From Selaginella moellendorffii (taxonomy: Eukaryota > Streptophyta > Lycopodiopsida > Selaginellales > Selaginellaceae), in the NCBI RefSeq assembly GCF_000143415.4, contig NW_003314353.1, forward strand, positions 598,507 through 662,506: DNA of 64,000 nucleotides, given 5' to 3'. Below, piece after piece: positions 1-10,439 of the stretch; position 1 is the first letter of the stretch; each line of letters begins with the position of its first letter. Made by a program: the position numbers and the translations under genes. The notes beneath the pieces are model-generated. The model ran no database searches. It was not told the DNA's origin and saw only the letters and a list, made by a program, of their open reading frames with translations.

Positions 1-743
1 TTACTACAATACTACTTCGTATAAGTAGACTAACTTCACTATCAACCACTTTGGGGTTGATTATCATTTAACCAAGCAACTTCGTCAACACATTGTTCAT
101 TATCATATGGATATGATATAAAATCACAATGACTTGATTATCAATTGAGCAACACTACGAGTAACACCCATGTTATTATTTCAAAGGTTTATGTGAGCAT
201 CAAGTGCTAATTCGATTCGACAAAATGTAACACAAATGCGACACTCTACCGATAGAAACTTACAACACTCAACACCAGTAACTTTTGTTCACAACACAAA
301 CAAGCTCATGCCACTTTTTTTCTGACCAAACTCAAAACTAATTTAACACCAAACTACTCAAGGAACAATAACAAAGTTCCTAGAAAAGAATTGAGCATTG
401 TAACTCCAGTTTTCTAATAGCAAGTTTAGATAAAATGGTTTAGCGCTTCACCGTTATCCATCCCAAGACTCACTATTTGTAAGACCACCATAACCAACAT
501 GCATCAAGGTAGGGATTCTTGATTGCGTAATATGAACACGAGCAATGAGCTAACACCTCATTGCAAATCATCTCTCCAAGAGAAAATGATTTACGTGTTT
601 GATTTTTTATCCCTAACAACTCTTTTTTCAATCTTATCTTTGACTAAACCTCAAGTTTGCATTCGCACTGTCTTCAGTCCAATCTAAGAAAAATTTATGA
701 AAGAGCACAGCAATAATTATTTAAATCAATAGACTAATCCCTA
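1..743. repeat. Left member of a dispersed direct repeat
   Basis: This AT-rich stretch is closely repeated, in the same orientation, from about 38100 onward, where it again runs into the same miniature LTR element. The match starts at the first base of the window, so the repeat extends outside it. No coding region is visible. It is probably part of an older transposable element into which the miniature element was inserted before the duplication (inference). Confidence 0.7.
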
Positions 744-1406
744 CGTAACGCACTTTATCTCTCTCCCTTTAAGCCAACTGAAAAAAGGACAATTACTTGA
801 TAAGAAAGCCCTTAGTGGCTATTTTATCCCTATTTATCCCCCAAAGTTTCAAGGATCCACAATGACAGTATATCCAAATTTCATCCCATGATCACATGCA
901 CTACACTCACCCCCCCTTAAAAAATGTCAATGTCTTCATTGACTATTGACTAACAACCCCTACTGAGCTAAGGGGAACCAGCACCTCCATTTCCGCACTC
1001 AATTTACCAATCCTTCTATTGTGTAGATTAGCTGATGCAACTAATCATCCACCTGTATCGCAGTCCCATGGTGGATACCTTTATTCGTGGATGCTCCACC
1101 AAGAGGAAAGACGTACGCATGGATGCCCAATACGTACGATTTTAAATTTTAGGGATAGGAATATACTTTGTTCAAGGTATATTATATTTTTAAGTAGACA
1201 CTAATCAATGGGAATCAAACCTGTGCCATTTTCTCTGATACCACATGTAGCGCACTCTATCTCTCTTCCCTTAAGCTAACTAGAAAAGGGGCAATTGTTT
1301 GATGAGAGAGCCCTTAATGGCTATTTTATCCCTATTTATCCCCCAAGGTTTTAAGGATCCACGGTGATAGTATATTTAAATCTCATCCATGATCACATGC
1401 GTTACA
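744..1406 (-). mobile_element. TRIM-like miniature LTR retrotransposon
   Basis: Two direct repeats of about 161 bases (744-905 and 1246-1406) flank a 340-base interior. Read on the minus strand, the 5' LTR (1406 to 1246) begins TGTAACGCA and ends with TACA. Two bases later comes TGGTATCAGAG (1243-1233), the classic primer-binding site for initiator methionine tRNA. A purine-rich tract (about 920-906) precedes the second LTR. LTR ends, primer site and polypurine tract are in the order of an LTR retrotransposon. The size and absence of coding sequence fit the non-autonomous TRIM class, which must borrow enzymes from a full-length element. No clean target duplication was seen; the outer left end has a T-to-C change. 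Confidence 0.75.
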
Positions 1407-1981
1407 CTATGTCATAATTTCTTGATTGTCTTCAATTTCAGGTTGTTACTGTTAATATGCCTTCAAGATTTGTGCTTTTTCATAGTCATTAAGACCTTCA
1501 TTTGTATTGTTCAATGATGGTTGATTGAAATTTCTTTGCGATCTTCTTTGCTATAGTTGTGGGGATTTAAGGGGGTTCTTAATGTTCTGCAAAGGTAATT
1601 GTGTTCTTCCGCTAGTATGTAACAACATCAGTTGTTTTAAGCCAAGTTTGCTTGAGGAGTACTTTATAAGAACTTTAGTCTTTTGCCATTTTGAGCATGA
1701 TAAAAGTTACCTAAAATTCTTGATCTTTAATCTTGATAGGAGTATTGCATATGATTCTTGATGGTTGTACACTTCAATTGTTAATCATCTTGATGTTGAA
1801 GGTTGTAGGGTGGATTAGCCCAAGTCTTATTGCTTTGCAAGTTAAATACTCGATGATGTTAACACTTGTGCTGCCGTTGATGATTCCTTATGGAGCTTTG
1901 TTCTTTCCTATTGTGATTAGGATGCATGGTACATCTTCATTGAAGTTGCTAGGTTGAATGGCGGTATTGTGGGATGAATGA
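1407..1981. other. Non-genic stretch
   Basis: AT-rich DNA with only short chance reading frames. I recognise no gene. The 3' flank shared with the second Crinkler-like gene copy begins near 1982 (matching about 19064). Confidence 0.5.
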
Positions 1982-2354
1982 TAAGGCGAGAGAGAAGGCT
2001 CTAAAGATAGAATTTCTAGAAAGGAAGAAGTCATCGTCGAGGGTGGCAGCACTGAAACAAGTTAGGGGTGAGAAGTGGAATTGCTAGCTCAATTCCACGA
2101 AATCATGCGTTCTCTTTTTTTTTCATTTGTTCTTCTTTCGTCTCAAAGAGATGGACTAATGCCAGTTATGGTTTTTCCCTTTTCTTGACAACTGTGTGAA
2201 AGGCTCGTGGAGCCAGGATCCAATTCCTTGAGATGCATTCAGCCTTGATACAGGCACTGGGAGAAACCAACTGGATCTTGCATTACTGGTTTGATTCAAA
2301 GTCTTTCTTGTGCTAGACACGACTTACAGGTTCTCGATGGGAGCGTGCAGACTT

Positions 2355-5073
2355 TTATATAGTAGCTTTAAGAACCCAGACCGAATCAATCAACCACTCT
2401 TTCAGATACAAAGACACGTTATTGCCACCAATCACTCCACATAATGGCTGTATGGCCCCCTCAACATTTTGCCGTTTCAGTGGGGAAAACCGCCCACCAC
2501 TAGGGAGTTGACCTGCAAAATAGTTGAAACCAAACTGTTCCAGATCCTTCACCGTATGAGGCAAAACTGCCAGTCGCAGTAGTCCATTTTTTGAAGCAAG
2601 ATCTCTAAGTCTGTTCAAACCTCCATCTTTTTTCTTTCTGCAATTCATCAAATCCAAACTGTCCAAAGCACTTGAAATTTCACCTTGAGTAGCCACATCA
2701 TCCCCGGATTTCATCTGTAATAAGCAAGGAATGAGCCGCCGCTCCGATTCGTAGTCATTGGTGAGAAAAAGCAACGCATCTGGACGAAAGGCACCCCAGC
2801 CACCATCACCAGTCCAGAGAACCGTTGGAAATGCGTCAGCCTGCCCTTCAACGTCGTTGAGATACTTCTCAAGTGTATAACAGTCGGTGCCATGGGTGTG
2901 ACTTTTACCGCACATCTCAGTCACAACTCCTGTTGCAACGCGTGCTTTCACCACCTTTGCCTTCTCAAAATATATCGCAGGAACTTCAAAATTGTTGTTG
3001 CGCAGTTCCACAGAGCGATTCTGAAGAAAGTGAGACACAAAGTCTACAGGAGCCTTTCCGTCCAATGCGTCAGCCACCATAAGACCTGCCTGCCTTTCAA
3101 ACTCAAGACCCACTGTCACATCGCTGCCTTGGCCCTTGGCTTTAAACTGCTGCTGACAAAACTCATCAAAGACTGTTGGCCGACTACGAAAGTAATGGAA
3201 AAGAGCTCGGACGACAGCAGGTTCCTGAAGTTTGATCCAAGTGTCTCTGTCCTGCTTTGCAAAGAACTTATCCAAGTCGTCCAATGCAACACTGTTTCCC
3301 CTGTTTAGCCAAGCTAACCCGAACTCCACAAGGCTCAGAGATGGATTGTTGATGTTGAGTGCAGTGGATATAGACCCAAACACCTGGTGATACAGTATCA
3401 CCTTTAGCTCCTTGACCGCTGCAGCATTCCGAGTCCTTTCAAAAAACTGCTCCACATCCGTCAGAACCGTCTTATCCATGTAGACTTCCAATTCTGATTT
3501 GTTCGGTACACCCTCACCCGCCAGAGAACAACTGATCTTACTCGAGGTGCATATCTTCTCAAAAAAGTCAATCAGGAATTCTGTTGCCTGCTCCAAGGGA
3601 CGCTTGCTCCCAATGAAATGCTCAAGTGCTGTGACAAAGAACCTGTACCTCCCTTTGTACAAATCACAGACCCTCTGCATATCAATACCATCCACACTTC
3701 GGAGTAGTTTCCCAGCATAGAGCTTGAAGTCCTCAACAGTGGTGAATCCACCAAATCCATGAAAGACCATAACAGAAGCTCTTCTCTTCAAAGTGGCAGA
3801 GATACCCCGTGCCACGGCTAGCATACTACCACCTGTGCCTGCATAGTAGAATTGTCGAAATCCACAATCTATGAGTGCCGGCACAAGAATGTCGAGAAAT
3901 GATCTGCTGCTACAACCAAGAGTCGATGGTGAAAAGCGCTTCTCCAACCAGCAATTTATTATTTGACACTCGTCAAATATAATCGGACCATCCCAATTCC
4001 CTTTTAGACGATCCAGTACCCCCTGGAACTGACCTTCAATGCGTTCCAAGTCTTTCTCAGTCCGTATCAAGTTTAAAAGTCTAATGGTGAGCGCCTTGAA
4101 CGGATCTTTGAAGTTGTAGAAATGCTGGAGCAAAGGGATTGCAACCTGCTTGAAGAGCCATGCCTGACCCGTCAGATAGCCCATTTTCTCCACCTGCCCC
4201 AGCAAATAAAACCTGCTGATGAGCAAAGCTTTGAGGCAGATTGCAGCACTAACTTCTGGAATGTCTCCAGTTGGATACAGCTCCAGCAACTTTGATGCCA
4301 CTAACTTGAGATCTCCTGAACCTTCAGCTCCAATACCAGTCTCACAGACCCCCACAAAGAAGAGCCCACGCTGCGCTACAGCGATCTCATATAATGTCCT
4401 GGTCTTCCCCGATCCCGACACGTTGAAGAGAACGGTGAGGGTCGGCTGCGCTTTGTCAGTTACCTCTATGATACGCTTGGATGCTTCGAAAGGTTGGTTT
4501 AGAGCAAACCACAAGAGGCAGGGGCATTCATCTGTAGGATCTTTTGGCAGTGGGACTTTACACGTTGGGAAATCCGCCAGAAACGCATCCGCCTTGGGAT
4601 ATTGAAGATTTGGCTTGCGCAACTCATGCCAAAACCTATCCAAGAGACTATCTATATTTGCCACAGTCAAAACCGATTTGACTGGTTCTGCAAGAAAAAA
4701 CAACGCAAGTCAAAAGGGACCAAGAGATCTAAAAGGGAAAGACAAACAATGAGATCAACAAAGGCTTACCCTTGGACTTATCCCGCAGCTGCTTCTCCTC
4801 CTCGCGCAGCTGCTCCTTCTCGTTGCGCAGCTGCTTCTCCTTCTCGCGCAGCTGCTTCTCCTTCTCGCGCAGCTGCTCCTCCTTCTTGACCAGCCGTTCC
4901 TCCTTCATGGGATCATTTGGCTGCTCCAGTTGCCCCTCAACCGCACTAATTTGGCCCTCAACCGCTGTAATTTGGCCCTCAACTACAGCAATCTGCCGTT
5001 CAACTTCCCGGATTTCCCTTGACAAGCCAGAAACCGGATCATCCACCTCCATGGGCTCCGCTGAAGACGCCAT
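2355..5073 (-). CDS. Crinkler/RHS-like coiled-coil P-loop NTPase with C-terminal REase-type nuclease domain, copy 1
   Basis: Two exons (5073-4770 and 4687-2355) are joined across an 82-base GT-AG intron. The coding length is 2637 bases and gives 878 residues. Residues about 15-100 are a coiled coil: repeated VEGQI units followed by EKEKQLRE-type heptads. The NTPase follows, with Walker A NVSGSGKTRT (near residue 190) and Walker B GPIIFDECQ. The C-terminal 250 residues carry VGLEFERQAG, then RPDALLFL and LLQMKS, which fit the E...PD...QxK pattern of restriction-endonuclease-fold nucleases. NTPase plus REase is the architecture of Crinkler/RHS-type proteins, which are transposon-related effectors in other eukaryotes. 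There is no signal peptide and no obvious N-terminal ubiquitin-like header. The start is the first ATG (MASSAEPMEV). Apparently intact; biological role unknown. An alternative is some other STAND-like NTPase. Confidence 0.72.
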
Positions 5074-5225
5074 AAGCCAAGAAACACCTGCGAAACCCTA
5101 GCCGCCACCGAAACCCTTTCTTATGGAACGCAAGGGCTATCTATACATCGAAGAGCCCAGCCTCTCGCAGCCGTCCGATCCCAGTCGGTTTTCATAAAAA
5201 ATTGAGCCTCCCGTCAAACACCATC

Positions 5226-5399
5226 TGTGAGGGCCAAATGTACAGCTACGATGCCGTATACTAATATTAGCATAGTGGATTTTGGTAGCCGTCTGATTCG
5301 TTTCAATCCGGACCATTTGCTCCTGTATATAAGCTAGGGTTTTTGGGTTAATTGATATGCACATTTCTGTATTCCCTTTCCATATTCCATGCACTCACA
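5226..5399 (+). repeat. 5' LTR of the gypsy element
   Basis: 174 bases, TG...CA. It contains TATATAAGCTAGGG, a plausible TATA region for the element's own transcription. It is very similar to the 3' LTR, with only scattered substitutions, which suggests fairly recent insertion. Confidence 0.9.
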
Positions 5400-5632
5400 T
5401 TGGTGGAGGTGAGGGGCACCTTTGATTGTCCCTGGGGAGTGCTTGGATTTGGGATTTCGGTTTAAATCTAGCTTTTGCATTGTCTAGATCTAGCTTTTTC
5501 CATTTCCTTTCTTTTGTTCTTTCCTTTCAGGATTTTGGTTTAGATCTAACTTTTTGCATTGTCTAGATCTACCATTTCTTTCCAGCTTTTTGTCATTTCT
5601 CTTCTTTTGCTTTTTCTTTTTCATTCATCTTC

Positions 5633-6565
5633 ATGGCTGATCCGCAATCTCCTCCTTTGACTCTAGAGCAGCAGTTGGTTCAATTGCTTGATGCTATGCA
5701 CTTGCAATTGAACAATCAAACTCAGTTGATGGCAGCGTTCACGGCACATGGTACAACTCCTCCTGCTTTTGGTGCTAATCCTCGCGTTCGACCGGAGTTC
5801 TTTCGTGGGAATCCTGGGGATGATGTGTACCATTGGTTCGATCACTTCACGGTGATTGCCACATATCATTCTTGGGATGATGCTCGACGTTTGTGTGAGT
5901 TCCCCACATGTCTCCAAGGGATGGCATTGCAATGGTACAATGGATTGAGCGCAGCTACTTATGGCGATTGGAGTGTTCTTCCGGACGACTTCAAACGCGC
6001 TTTTGGACACGCCGACAATTGTGATGATGCCTTCCAACAATTGCATCGTCTTCGCCAAGGGTCATCTGAGTTGGTGATGCAATTTGGCGTTCGTTTCCGA
6101 AGTCTTTTGCTTCGTGCGGAGCCAAATATGTCGGAGCGGATCAAGCTAGGAATGCTGTGGCCAGCACTTCGTCAAGATCTTGTTGGACTTGTGCATGCAC
6201 TTGCTCCTGCCACTCTTGACGATGCTTTTCGCTTGGCACAACGTTATGAGACGTCGCCTCTTCCACTTCTTGCTACACGTCCTTCAGCTCCACTTCCTAT
6301 GAGTGATGGTCCTATTCCCATGGAGGTTGATGCTGCTGCTACTCGAGTCCAAGGACAAGGGCGAGGACGTGGTTGTGGCCGTGACGTTCGTTGCTGGGCG
6401 TGTGATGAAGTTGGTCATACTTATCGGCGTTGTCGGCGCTTTCCGGATTGGCGACCTCCATTTCCTGGGTGGAGACCTTGGCGTCAGCAACGTCCCGTTG
6501 GTGCTGCTGCGGTGGAAGGTTTGGATCCTGAGGTGCATTCGGGAAACGAGGAGTCGCGCGAGTAA
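5633..6565 (+). CDS. gag: Gag-like capsid/nucleocapsid protein of gypsy element
   Basis: 310 residues. The middle resembles retrotransposon gag domains (FRGNPGDDVYHWFDHF, then the region around LQWYNGLS). Near the C-terminus a CCHC zinc knuckle, CWACDEVGHTYRRC, follows a Gly/Arg-rich stretch and would bind the element RNA. The stop codon overlaps the start of the next frame as TAATG (6563-6567). Pol therefore lies in the -1 frame relative to gag, and translation of pol would need either stop-restart or frameshifting. The reading frame is intact. Confidence 0.9.
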   Translation: MADPQSPPLTLEQQLVQLLDAMHLQLNNQTQLMAAFTAHGTTPPAFGANPRVRPEFFRGNPGDDVYHWFDHFTVIATYHSWDDARRLCEFPTCLQGMALQWYNGLSAATYGDWSVLPDDFKRAFGHADNCDDAFQQLHRLRQGSSELVMQFGVRFRSLLLRAEPNMSERIKLGMLWPALRQDLVGLVHALAPATLDDAFRLAQRYETSPLPLLATRPSAPLPMSDGPIPMEVDAAATRVQGQGRGRGCGRDVRCWACDEVGHTYRRCRRFPDWRPPFPGWRPWRQQRPVGAAAVEGLDPEVHSGNEESRE

Positions 6566-7173
6566 TGGAGGGACCTTGCGCGAATAAGTTAGTGACCCCT
6601 CCATCTTTCTTTCGGGAGTATCATCAAGGGGTTCACTCGGCACCGGTTCATCCAGTGTTTACTTTCCAAGCTCATTTTTATAACAAGAGGTCTCATATTC
6701 TTCTCTCCATGTTGGTTGATACAGGTTCGAGTTTATCTTCTATTGCTCGACCTGTTGCCACACGTTGTTGTCTACACTTGCGTCGTGCGGCGGATCCAGT
6801 TTTCATTCTTTACGGCAACGGCCGTACACATGCATGTGCACGAGATGAGGCGGACCTGGTTGTTCGTGTGGGCGATCTCGAGCTTGAGTTGCAGTCATTG
6901 CGGGTGGTGCCGAGTCAAGCTTTTGACCTCATTCTTGGTATGGATTGGTTGCAGCACAATCATGCCAAGTGTGACTTTGAGGCTTCTCCCCCTTGTCTCA
7001 TACTTCCTTATGTTTCATCTATTCCTCTCACTTCCGTACCTCTTCGTCCCTCTACTTCTACCTCTGCTTCCATTACTTTTGTTCCCCCCCTATTTCCTCT
7101 TGTGTTTCCATCTTGTTCTGCTCTTCCTTTTTCCGATCCCTCCGATGATCTTTGTGTTGCAGCTGTTGACTAG
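6565..7173 (+). pseudogene. pol: Gypsy pol, aspartic protease part
   Basis: 202 codons. VDTGSS at about 6715 is the retropepsin active-site motif, and LILGMDW is the usual downstream motif. The enzyme would cut the polyprotein. A low-complexity Ser/Pro/Phe-rich linker follows. The frame ends in TAG at 7171-7173, but the same frame continues directly into reverse transcriptase, so this is a premature stop inside pol and not a natural gene end. Confidence 0.85.
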
Positions 7174-7176
7174 CTC

Positions 7177-7896
7177 ATGAAGGAGTATTCTGATCTCTTT
7201 GAATTTGACCTATCGTCTGGGGCCAAGATTGCCACACGTCATCCCATTCCAACCGGGGATGCTCGTCCAATCAAGGTTCCTGTTCGTCGTCGGTCACCCA
7301 AGGAGATCAAGATTTTACGTGCAAACGTCAAGGAGATGTTGGAAAAGGGTGTTATTCGGAAGTCACGGAGTCCTTGGGCATGTGAACCTCATCTTGTGAC
7401 GAAGCCTGATGGGAGTATTCGTTTCTGCATCGACTATCGTCCGTTAAATGAAGTGACGATCCCAGACGTGTACCCTCTTCCTCACACTGCTGATCTCTTG
7501 GATCGTCTGGGGCGAAGTTGTTGGTTCACCAAGCTAGATCTTGCTTCTGGGTATTGGCAAGTACTGATGGCCGAAGAAGATATTCCTAAGACTGCTTTTT
7601 GTACACCATTTGGTTTGTACGAGTTTTTGGTGATGCCGTTTGGTTTGAACAATGTTCCAGCAACTTTTCAGCGGATGATGGACGAGGTTCTTTGCGATAT
7701 GCCGGAGGTGACGGCTGACTTCATTGATGATGTCTTGATCCACTCGGAAGGGACGTGGGAGGAGCATGTTCGTGATGTTTGTAAAGTGTTGGATTGGCTA
7801 TGCGACGTTGGTTTAAAGCTGAAGCGGTCAAAGTGCGTGTTTGGGTCCAAGGACACAACTTATCTTGGGTACCGTATTTCTCGTGAGGGTTTGTAA
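7177..7896 (+). pseudogene. pol: Gypsy pol, reverse transcriptase part
   Basis: Reverse transcriptase with the usual blocks: RFCIDYRPLN, KLDLASGYWQ, MPFGLNNVPATFQ, and the catalytic FIDDVLIHS (FIDD in place of the commoner YxDD). It would copy element RNA to DNA. The frame is broken by TAA at 7894-7896, directly after the thumb-proximal YLGYRIS motif, and then continues in the same frame. Confidence 0.88.
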
Positions 7897-7914
7897 GTTG
7901 ATCCTAACAAACTT

Positions 7915-8457
7915 GTGGCTGTTCTAAAGTTCCCTACTCCAAAGTGTGTGAATGATGTGCAGCGCTTTTTGGGTAAGGTGCAGTATCTTGGTCGTTTTGT
8001 GGATCATCTTTCCGATCGCACTACACCATTGCGAGCGTTGCTGAAGCCATCAACGTCATCTTTCATCTGGTCTCCCAATTATGAGCGGGTGTTCGTGAAT
8101 CTCAAAGAGCTATTGACGACTCCTCCGGTTTTGGCATATCCTGACTACACTCGACCTTTTATTTTGCGCGTGGATGCTTCTGACATTGGTCTTGGAGGTG
8201 TGTTGATGCAAGAGAGCTCGAGTGTGCCTGGTCAGCACCATCCCATTGCATACATAAGCCGTACATTACAACCAGCGGAGATGAACTACTCCACGACGGA
8301 GAAGGAGTGTTTAGCAGTAGTCTGGGGTTTCGAGAAACTTCATGCATATCTACATGGTTCTCGGACGTTACTTGAAGGTGACCATGCTGCTGTTACTTCA
8401 TTATTGAAGCGGAAAAACCTAATTGGTCGTACGGCTCGATGGGCTTTGAAGCTTTAG
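7915..8457 (+). pseudogene. pol: Gypsy pol, RT connection and RNase H part
   Basis: Continues in frame from the reverse transcriptase. RVDASDIGLGGVL, TTEKECLAVVW and EGDHAAVTSLL carry the conserved acidic residues of retrotransposon RNase H, which removes RNA from the hybrid. Broken by TAG at 8455-8457 immediately after RWALKL, a well-conserved site; the frame resumes directly. Confidence 0.85.
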
Positions 8458-8496
8458 ATATATAATTTCGATGTTATTCATCGCCCAGGGAGTTCT

Positions 8497-9990
8497 ATGG
8501 CTGATGCTGATGCCCTTTCTCGAGCTCCTCTTCCTTCTCCACTCACTTCTCATGTTTCTGACGAACCTGTTGTTCCAGCATCTGTGGATTTTCTAGATGA
8601 GGATTCTGTGCCGTCGGCGGTTGCTGTCCTTGACGTTCAGTGTCCACAGGGCGTAGAGCAAGATCTACCTTCTCTTGATGAGGTTTGCGAGGCTCAAAAG
8701 ATTGAGCTGTGGATTCGAAGGCTTCGAGATGGGTTTGAGAATCCTGCATCACTTGCTGATGACTTGCCTTTTCGGCATTTACATTCTCAATATCGCCTTG
8801 AAGATGGCCTTCTTTATTTTGTGGGGACGGATCCTGCTGATCATTTACGGCTGGTGGTGCCTTCGGTGTTTATTCCGCGGTTTCTCCATGCCTACCATGA
8901 TTCTCCTATTCTAGGTGGGCATATGGGACACCGTCGTGTCACCGAGAAGCTGCGCAGATCTTTCTATTGGCCAGAGATGCGACGTGATATTATCCGGTAT
9001 GTGCGTAGCTGCGTTTGGTGCCAAGCTCGTAATACTCCCCCTTGTGCTGAGGAAGGACGGTTGGAGTCAATTGCAGTTTCTCGTCCGTTTGAGTTGGTGG
9101 CGTTTGATCTTATGGGACCTTTTCCGCGATCGACTGCTGGCAATGAGTATGTTATTATTGCTTCTGACTACTTGACTCGTTGGGTGGAAGTTGGTGCTCT
9201 TGCTAGTGCCTCTGCAACTGCTGTTGGATACTTCCTCCTCAATCAAGTGGTGTTCCAGCATTCTTGTCCAAAGCGGATTCTTTCAGATAATGGTCCTGCA
9301 TTTATGGCTGAGGTATTTCATGTTTTGACATCTCGGTTGGGGATACGCCACACTTTTACGAGTGCTTATCATCCACAATCAGACGGTCTGGTGGAACGGC
9401 TCGTTCGGACATTCAAAGGGATGATTGTGAAGTATGTGAACTTTCAACATTCGGATTGGGATGGTTATTTGCCGTCTCTTCGGTATGCCTATGTCACAGG
9501 GGTGCAGAGTTCTATTGGTGGTTCACCATATAAACTTCTATATGGTCATGATCCAATATTACCAGTAGAGCTGGGTTTACCTTTGCGATTGCCACGAGCT
9601 CCTGATGCTAAGTCATGGGATCAATATTTGACAAGCATTCTTCCACTTGTCCAAGCAGAGTCTGCTGAACACTTAGGCCGCGTACAAGTGGGACAACAAC
9701 GGCGCTACAATTCCCATCATCGTCCACCTGCGGAGTACAAAGTGGATGATTTGGTGTTAGTCCGTTTTCCCCATCTTACGGTACGTGGTTTATCTAAGGG
9801 GCTCCTTGCGCAGTGGAAAGGACCGTATCAGGTGTTGCGGCAAGTTGGACCACAAGTTTATGAGGTTCGGCATGACGTTCAGCAGGCCGATCCTCCGGAG
9901 ATTGTGCATGTGCAGCGGTTAAAACGCTTCATACAAAGGGATCATGAGCAAATTAATACCGTCTACAGATCCACCGATGCCTCCTCCTGA
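8497..9990 (+). CDS. pol: Gypsy pol, integrase part
   Basis: The longest uninterrupted part of pol (497 codons). After the end of RNase H (ADALSR) come an HHCC zinc-binding region (HAYHDSP, then CVWCQ), the DDE catalytic core (FDLMGPF; SDNGPAFM; GLVERLVRTFK), and a C-terminal GPY/F module (WKGPYQVLRQVG). The protein inserts element DNA into the genome. No chromodomain follows the GPY/F module. The end lies 72 bases before the 3' LTR. Confidence 0.92.
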   Translation: MADADALSRAPLPSPLTSHVSDEPVVPASVDFLDEDSVPSAVAVLDVQCPQGVEQDLPSLDEVCEAQKIELWIRRLRDGFENPASLADDLPFRHLHSQYRLEDGLLYFVGTDPADHLRLVVPSVFIPRFLHAYHDSPILGGHMGHRRVTEKLRRSFYWPEMRRDIIRYVRSCVWCQARNTPPCAEEGRLESIAVSRPFELVAFDLMGPFPRSTAGNEYVIIASDYLTRWVEVGALASASATAVGYFLLNQVVFQHSCPKRILSDNGPAFMAEVFHVLTSRLGIRHTFTSAYHPQSDGLVERLVRTFKGMIVKYVNFQHSDWDGYLPSLRYAYVTGVQSSIGGSPYKLLYGHDPILPVELGLPLRLPRAPDAKSWDQYLTSILPLVQAESAEHLGRVQVGQQRRYNSHHRPPAEYKVDDLVLVRFPHLTVRGLSKGLLAQWKGPYQVLRQVGPQVYEVRHDVQQADPPEIVHVQRLKRFIQRDHEQINTVYRSTDASS

Positions 9991-10062
9991 CGTTCCTCTA
10001 GATCCCGGCCCATCTACAAGAGAACCCTGACGGCCTTCCATTATTCCGAGAGGAGGGGATGA

Positions 10063-10236
10063 TGTGAGGGCCAAGTGTACGGCTACGATGTCGTATACTA
10101 ATATTAGCGTAGTGGATTTTGGTAGCCGTCGGATTGGTTTCAATCCAGACCACTCGCTCCTGTATATAAGCTAGGGTTTTTGGGCTAATTGATATGCACA
10201 TTTCTGTATTCCCTTTCCATATTCCATGCACTCACA
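10063..10236 (+). repeat. 3' LTR of the gypsy element
   Basis: 174 bases, TG...CA, matching the 5' LTR with a few substitutions. Preceded by the polypurine tract. Confidence 0.9.
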
Positions 10237-10439
10237 CATCCTGTTATAGTCTCTCTCCACCTAGTTGATGTGGCATGATTACATGGCACTTCTCTCTTTC
10301 CACTCCCATCTAACTCTCTCTCTCTCTAGTGCTGCCACACACTTTAACGTGGACCAAAGTCTCTTTCAGATGACAGAGAAGGGAGAAAAAAGGGTTTTTT
10401 TTCCTTTGCATCCAATGCCAACCAGCATGTAAGAATCTC

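Larger units (their letters stand above)
5226..10236 (+). mobile_element. Ty3/gypsy LTR retrotransposon, nearly intact
   Basis: Two 174-base LTRs (5226-5399 and 10063-10236), each with TGTGAG...CTCACA ends, flank gag, protease, reverse transcriptase, RNase H and integrase in that order, which is the Ty3/gypsy order. CATC lies immediately outside both ends as a probable short target duplication. A purine-rich tract (GAGGAGGGGATGA) sits just before the 3' LTR. A possible primer site starting TGGTGGAGG lies just after the 5' LTR; I cannot name its tRNA. Three in-frame stops interrupt pol, so this copy looks non-autonomous. At least four older relics of the same family lie in the window (22720, 39601, 55366 and 61406). 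Confidence 0.93.

Noticed and set aside
2873-3308. Plus-strand ORFs inside the NTPase-nuclease gene (and 19930-20346 in copy 2)
   Set aside because: Shadows of the minus-strand coding exon; no protein-like pattern of their own.
4772-5101. Ser/Cys/Phe-rich plus-strand ORF (SRSCSFSLRSC-type repeats) and its partner at 21780-22208
   Set aside because: Antisense of the coiled-coil repeat exon; the pattern simply mirrors its heptads.
5226-10236. An active, autonomous gypsy copy
   Set aside because: Three in-frame stops in pol make this copy unlikely to encode its own enzymes.
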